From: Deltaproteobacteria bacterium
GTDB lineage: Bacteria; Desulfobacterota; Desulfarculia; Adiutricales; Adiutricaceae
Length of the DNA: 10,310 nucleotides
Assembly: GCA_031257955.1 (NCBI GenBank)
Contig: JAIRNQ010000172.1
Coordinates: 1-10,310, forward strand
Reading direction: 5' to 3'
Part shown: piece after piece, positions 6,487-10,310 of the stretch
Layout of the letters: each line of letters opens with the position of its first letter
How positions within the stretch are numbered: the first letter of the stretch is position 1
Notes under the pieces: generated by a model
The model's input: the letters and a program-made list of their open reading frames with translations, nothing else
Told to the model about the DNA's origin: nothing
The model's database searches: none
Translations under genes and position numbers: made by a program

Positions 6487-6700
6487 TGTGGGGGCCGGTG
6501 GCCTCGGGTGACACCGGTTTCAAAAAACGCCAACCTATCCCTTACTTTCAACAAAAATGTCGTAAATCTTGCGAAATTATGCGTCTTTGGCTGGGCGAAA
6601 GGATATTGCCGGGCCTAGCCTGCCTCGCTGGCGCGAAAGGACTTTCGAGGCTGCCGAGCGCTTGGCCCAAATTCTAACGTCTAATTTCTCACATGGGGAT
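6487..6700. other. folE2 leader, non-coding, structured
   Basis: No gene is supported. On the minus strand the transcript from the promoter would contain GCCTCG and CGAGGC (6654-6624 region) as outer arms around an inner CGAAAG/CTTTCG hairpin. The long 5' leader (about 350-470 nt) invites the idea of RNA-level control of folE2, but I do not recognise a known tetrahydrofolate or preQ1 riboswitch core. Confidence 0.35.
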
Positions 6701-6729
6701 ATTTTACTATCCAAGGGGATATTTCTCAA
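6701..6729 (-). promoter_or_regulatory. Sigma70-type promoter driving folE2-murA
   Basis: On the minus strand TTGAGA (6729-6724, 5 of 6 to the -35 consensus), a 17-bp spacer, and TAAAAT (6706-6701, 5 of 6 to the -10). The predicted start is near 6694. It lies about 80 bp after the surA-like stop, in the only AT-rich patch of the spacer, pointing at folE2. Confidence 0.65.
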
Positions 6730-6807
6730 GGCGGGGCCCCAAGGGCGTTTATTTTGGGGGAAAACCATTACCCCGGCCGCCGCCTGGGTGAAGGCGGGCG
6801 GGGGGTT

Positions 6808-8058
6808 TCAGTTGGGGTTTAGCTCCAGCGACTCCAAAGAATCCTGGGGCTCGGGGGCGGCTTCCAGAGGGGGCTCGGGCCCGGGGGCCCCGGGGGCCCC
6901 GGTTACGGGGTCGGCGGGGAGCGGGGGCTCGGTGGGGAGAGGGGGCTCTGGGGTCTCGTCGTCCCAGGGGGTCAGCGGGCGCCAGGGGAGTTTGGGTTGG
7001 GCCAAATCGGCCAAGTTGCCGTCCTCGCCGCCGTAGGGGAGGTTGGGGTTAAGTTCAATGGCGGCCTCTTGGCGGGTTTTGGCCAGCCACTGGTTAAAAG
7101 CCCGCTCGCCGACCTGCCGCTCGTATTCGTTTATGGCCGCCTTGGCCAGCTCGGCCGGATCGACGGCCTTTACCACCTCGAGTACCTCAAAAACGGCCAG
7201 GCTTCCGGTAAGTTTGATGGGGCCGGTCATTTTGTTGGGACTGGCTAAGGCTTTGGTGAGCTGGGGGCCCAGATTGGCTGCCCTGAAGCGCTTTAGGGTC
7301 TCGGGCGACAAGAGGTTTAGGGACATGGGCCCGGCCACCCGGGCCTCCAATCCGGCCTCCCGGATTCTTTCGGCCATCCGTTCCAGGCCATTGGGGGCGG
7401 CGCCGTCGGCGGGCGAAGGCCCGGGGCCGGGCGAAGGGCCGGGGCCGGCGGCCAGAAGGCGCCTGGATTCTTCGCCTTCCTGGGCCAAGAGTACCCTGAC
7501 CTTATAGACGGAGGAGAAAGAATACTTGGCCAACCAGTTCCGAAAAAATATCCGCCACTCGGCGCTGTCGTAACGCCCTTCCCTCTTGGCGATCAGGCCG
7601 CCCATGCGCTTAAGGAGAAGCTGCTTGCCCACGGCCTTGGCCAAGGATTCCCCGGCGCCGCCCAGGCCGGCCTGACAGACGGCCAGGCTGGGATCGTTCG
7701 CGCAGCCCAAGGATACCCGGAAACTCTCCAAATTGGCCTCCAGCTCGGCCGGATCGACGGCCAGATTTTCTTTCTCGGCGGCCTGCCTGATGAGCTCCTC
7801 GTCGATTAGCCTATCCAAGATCCTGGCCACTATGGCCGCCCCGTCGTCGCCGTCCAAGGTCAGCGGCTGGTGATAACCCAAATTAATCACCTCTTCCAGG
7901 GCCGAGGTGGGAATGGGCTGGCCGTTGACCGTGGCGATGGTGGCGGAATCCCACAACTGGCGGCGGTAAAAGTGCTGGAAGGCCCAGGCGGCCAGGGACA
8001 GCAAAGCGGCCAACAGAAGGGGGACCAAGATCAAAGTTTTGATTCTCTTGGGGATCAA
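6808..8058 (-). CDS. SurA/parvulin-like membrane-anchored periplasmic chaperone
   Basis: The 416-residue protein has a short basic N-terminus and one hydrophobic segment (about 7-27), an uncleaved anchor or signal, so the bulk is periplasmic. Residues 39-115 match the SurA/parvulin N-terminal chaperone fold: ATVNGQPIPTSALEEV, then a helix with RLIDEELIRQAAEKENLAV. A parvulin-type peptidyl-prolyl isomerase region follows at about 184-300 (YKVRVLLA ... KMTGPIKLTGSLAVFEVLEV) but is divergent and split by a GPGPSP-repeat insert (205-216). The C-terminal 60 residues are Pro/Glu-rich. The likely role is folding of secreted or outer-membrane proteins; isomerase activity is uncertain. TTG 8058 is supported by AGGAG 6 nt upstream. 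It follows mfd by 161 bp. Paired cysteines (C119, C128) could form a disulfide. Confidence 0.8.
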   Translation of the reverse strand: MIPKRIKTLILVPLLLAALLSLAAWAFQHFYRRQLWDSATIATVNGQPIPTSALEEVINLGYHQPLTLDGDDGAAIVARILDRLIDEELIRQAAEKENLAVDPAELEANLESFRVSLGCANDPSLAVCQAGLGGAGESLAKAVGKQLLLKRMGGLIAKREGRYDSAEWRIFFRNWLAKYSFSSVYKVRVLLAQEGEESRRLLAAGPGPSPGPGPSPADGAAPNGLERMAERIREAGLEARVAGPMSLNLLSPETLKRFRAANLGPQLTKALASPNKMTGPIKLTGSLAVFEVLEVVKAVDPAELAKAAINEYERQVGERAFNQWLAKTRQEAAIELNPNLPYGGEDGNLADLAQPKLPWRPLTPWDDETPEPPLPTEPPLPADPVTGAPGAPGPEPPLEAAPEPQDSLESLELNPN

Positions 8059-8219
8059 CGAAGGCTCCTAGTCGGGGCCGCCTGGGCGGCGCCGGGTCGG
8101 CCGGCGGCGAACCGGCCGGCCTTAGGCGTTTTATATCCCAAGACGGGCCGGATGGCAAACGGGGGCACCCGAGCGCCCGGGCTAACCCCAAGCCCCGGCC
8201 TGGGGGCCAGGGGATGGGC
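8059..8219. other. mfd/surA-like spacer, GC-rich, with hairpins
   Basis: No gene. It contains the palindromic 14-mer GCCGCC-TG-GGCGGC (8077-8090), GGCCGGC-rich inverted sequences at 8097-8121, and CCTGGCCCCCAGG-type pairing just after the mfd stop. There is no clear U-tract terminator. TATAAA on the minus strand (near 8135) has no matching -35 box, so a separate promoter for the surA-like gene is not established and readthrough from mfd is possible. Confidence 0.45.
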
Positions 8220-10310
8220 TTAGGCGACGCGGGACAAAAAATCCCGGATGCCGGCCATGGGGTCGGCCGAGGTTTGGTATTCGCCACGGTCCACGAAAAG
8301 TTTCCCCTCTGGCGTAAGTTTGTGTTTTTTGGAACCGGCCAGAAGTTTGATGATTTTGTCGGGGTTGGCGGGGCCCCGCTCGTCGAAGGTGACGGTGAGG
8401 CCCACGTCGCCGCAAAGGAGCCGCCTGGCTTGGGCTTTGACGAGAAGGATCTTGATCTCCATGAGGGTCAAGAGGTTGCGGGCCTCGATGGGCGGAGGGC
8501 CCAGGCGGTCGCGGATCTCGGCCCCCATGTCGGCCACCTCGTCCAGGGTCTTGCAGGCGGAAAGCCGCCGATAGAGGACGACCCGTACCGAGGTGTCCGG
8601 GGCGTAATCGGCCGGAAGGAAACAGGGAAGGCCTATGGTCACCTCCGGCTCGTATTCCTCGAAATAGTCTTCGTTTTTAAGCTCCCTGATGGTCTGCTCG
8701 AGGAGCTGGGAGTACATCTCGTAGCCGACCAAGGCGGCCTGGCCGGATTGGGCCGAGCCCAATATGTTGCCGCTTCCGCGAATTTGCAAATCGTGTAGGG
8801 CCACCTGGTAACCGCTCCCCAGATCGCTGTGGTCCAGGAGGGCCTTAAGGCGCTTTTGGGCGTCGGCGGTCAGGGTGTCGGGGTTATCGACCATCAGGTA
8901 GCAGTAGGCCTGTTCGTGGCCGCGCCCGACCCGACCACGCAGCTGGTAGAGCTGGGCCAGGCCGAAACGGTCGGCCTGATCGATTATGATGGTGTTGGCC
9001 GAAGGAAAATCCAGCCCGGACTCGACGATGGTAGTGGTGATCCAGACGTCTATCTCGCGCTTTACAAATTTTTCCATGACCGCTTCCAGATCGGCGGGGG
9101 ACATTTGTCCGTGGCCCACCCCGAAGCGGGTCAAGGGCATGAGTTCCCGGAGGTTTTTCACCCATTGGCCGATGTCCTTTACCCGGTTGTGGACCAAAAA
9201 AGTCTGCCCGCCCCGGGCCAGCTCCCGGTCGATGGCCTCGACGATGGCCTCGTCGTTTCTGGCCATGAGGCTGGTCTTGACGGCCAGGCGGTCCTGGGGC
9301 GAGGTCTCTATGAGGGACATGTCCCTTATGCCGTTCATGGACATGGAGAGGCTTCGGGGGATGGGGGTGGCGCTCATGGACAAAACGTCGATCGAGGTTC
9401 GGTACTTTTTTAATTTTTCCTTGTGGGTTACCCCGAATCGGTGCTCCTCGTCGACGATGAGAAGGCCCAAGTCCTTAAAGGCTATGTCCTTCTGGAGGAG
9501 GCGGTGGGTGCCGATGACAATGTCGACCGTCCCCAAGGCCAAACCAGCCAAGATTTTTTTCTGCTCGGCCGGTTTTTTAAAGCGCGAAAGCGAGGCCACT
9601 GTGAAAGGCCATTTCGCGAAGCGCTCGGAAAAACTGCGCTCGTGTTGCTCGCAAAGGATGGTGGTCGGGACCAAAACGGCCACCTGTTTCCCGTCGTTGG
9701 CCACCTTAAAGGCGGCCCGCATGGCCACTTCCGTTTTGCCGTAACCCACGTCCCCGCAGACCAGCCGGTCCATGGGCTTGGCGGATCCAAGATCGGAGAG
9801 CACTTCCTCGATGGAACGTTCCTGATCCTCGGTCGGTTCGTACTCGAAGGCGGCCTCAAATTCCATCATGGCGTTGTCCCGGTCGGTGAAGGCGTGCCCG
9901 TTGGCCGTTTGCCGGGCGGCGTAGAGTTTGAGGAGCTCCTCGGCCATCTCGCGGATGTTTTCCTTGACCTTGCTTTTAACCTTCTCCCAGGAACCGGATC
10001 CCAGGCGGTCCAGCTGCGGGGGGCGATCGTTGGCCCCTACGTATTTGGTGACCGTGGAGAACTGCTCCACCGGAATCAGCAAAACGTCCCCGCCTTTATA
10101 AACCAAGTGCAAGAAATCGCCCTTTTGGCCGGTAGTTACCGGGACGTGGACCAGGCCCTGGTATTGGGCTATGCCGTGGAGGTTATGGACGGCGTAGTCG
10201 CCGACGCTAAGATCTTTTAGGCCCCCAAAATCCTTGATGGCCTTGATGTCGGCCTTGGCCCGGCGCCGGAGCCTTTGGCGGGTACCCAAGATCTCGTCCT
10301 CGGACAGGAA
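8220..10310 (-). CDS. mfd: Transcription-repair coupling factor Mfd, C-terminal part
   Basis: Mfd is a cytoplasmic dsDNA translocase that displaces RNA polymerase stalled at lesions and recruits UvrA. The frame is open through the window edge; the visible 696 residues cover the RNA-polymerase-interacting domain, the translocase and the C-terminal domain of a protein usually about 1100-1200 long. Numbering the first codon in the window as 1: LSEDEI (2-7) is the usual lead-in, VGDYAVHNLHGI (36-47) is the CarD-like RID, GDVGYGKT (186-193) is Walker A, DEEH (287-290) is motif II, SATPIPRS (313-320) motif III, VESGLDFP (429-436) and QLRGRVGR (456-463) motifs V and VI. FRVVLYRRLS-like and RFG..P segments then lead into the D7 region, ending FLSRVA and TAA. 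The apparent TTG start at 10289 is internal. It looks intact. Confidence 0.97.
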   Translation of the reverse strand, partial: FLSEDEILGTRQRLRRRAKADIKAIKDFGGLKDLSVGDYAVHNLHGIAQYQGLVHVPVTTGQKGDFLHLVYKGGDVLLIPVEQFSTVTKYVGANDRPPQLDRLGSGSWEKVKSKVKENIREMAEELLKLYAARQTANGHAFTDRDNAMMEFEAAFEYEPTEDQERSIEEVLSDLGSAKPMDRLVCGDVGYGKTEVAMRAAFKVANDGKQVAVLVPTTILCEQHERSFSERFAKWPFTVASLSRFKKPAEQKKILAGLALGTVDIVIGTHRLLQKDIAFKDLGLLIVDEEHRFGVTHKEKLKKYRTSIDVLSMSATPIPRSLSMSMNGIRDMSLIETSPQDRLAVKTSLMARNDEAIVEAIDRELARGGQTFLVHNRVKDIGQWVKNLRELMPLTRFGVGHGQMSPADLEAVMEKFVKREIDVWITTTIVESGLDFPSANTIIIDQADRFGLAQLYQLRGRVGRGHEQAYCYLMVDNPDTLTADAQKRLKALLDHSDLGSGYQVALHDLQIRGSGNILGSAQSGQAALVGYEMYSQLLEQTIRELKNEDYFEEYEPEVTIGLPCFLPADYAPDTSVRVVLYRRLSACKTLDEVADMGAEIRDRLGPPPIEARNLLTLMEIKILLVKAQARRLLCGDVGLTVTFDERGPANPDKIIKLLAGSKKHKLTPEGKLFVDRGEYQTSADPMAGIRDFLSRVA

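Noticed and set aside
6225..6554. N-terminal extension of FolE2 up to TTG 6554
   Set aside because: Family members begin just before DVQ; the extension consists of translated tandem repeats and low-complexity sequence.
8829..10220. Long plus-strand frames opposite mfd
   Set aside because: They are high-GC antisense shadows of mfd without domains.

Overview
The window reads as a chromosomal segment of a GC-rich bacterium. The left edge holds the 5' end of a 16S rRNA gene on the minus strand. The right two thirds hold four housekeeping genes, also on the minus strand: mfd (5' end outside the window), a SurA/parvulin-like membrane-anchored chaperone, folE2 and murA. The 16S sequence, the SurA-like gene directly after mfd and the frequent GGCC-rich codons would fit a deltaproteobacterial (Desulfobacterota-type) genome. 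That is an inference from general resemblance; no database comparison was possible.

Layout from left to right. 1-362: partial 16S rRNA read leftwards. About 363-715: its leader (boxA-like antiterminator, small hairpin) and two tandem sigma70-type promoters, each with a 17-bp spacer and A/T-rich upstream sequence. 716-1646: no convincing gene; it contains a strongly C-over-G-skewed block with a G-quadruplex-type motif on the minus strand, a probable group II intron 3' remnant (domain V/VI-like) interrupted by a small hairpin, and an 11-bp inverted repeat. 1647-2570: an AT-rich orphan radical SAM/SPASM-like gene that looks foreign beside its GC-rich neighbours. 2571-3185: non-coding, with short repeats. 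3186-3906 (+ strand, the only rightward gene): a lipoprotein of the YiiX-like permuted NlpC/P60 group, frameshifted next to the predicted catalytic cysteine. 3957-3996: a strong bidirectional terminator between this gene and the convergent murA.

4064-10310 is a leftward array mfd > surA-like > folE2 > murA. These genes serve different processes: transcription-coupled repair, envelope protein folding, GTP to dihydroneopterin triphosphate (folate/queuosine branch), and the first committed step of peptidoglycan synthesis. They are separated by 58 to about 580 bp rather than tightly overlapped. A good sigma70-like promoter lies between the surA-like gene and folE2, so folE2-murA probably forms its own unit. 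The folE2 leader carries a 65-bp-period tandem duplication, and short GCCGCC...GGCGGC hairpins recur in several spacers.

I found no CRISPR array, tRNA, intact transposase or clear defence system. The most unusual items are the AT-rich radical SAM gene beside the rRNA operon, the frameshift at the lipoprotein active site, the interrupted intron domain V, and the repeat-rich folE2 leader.
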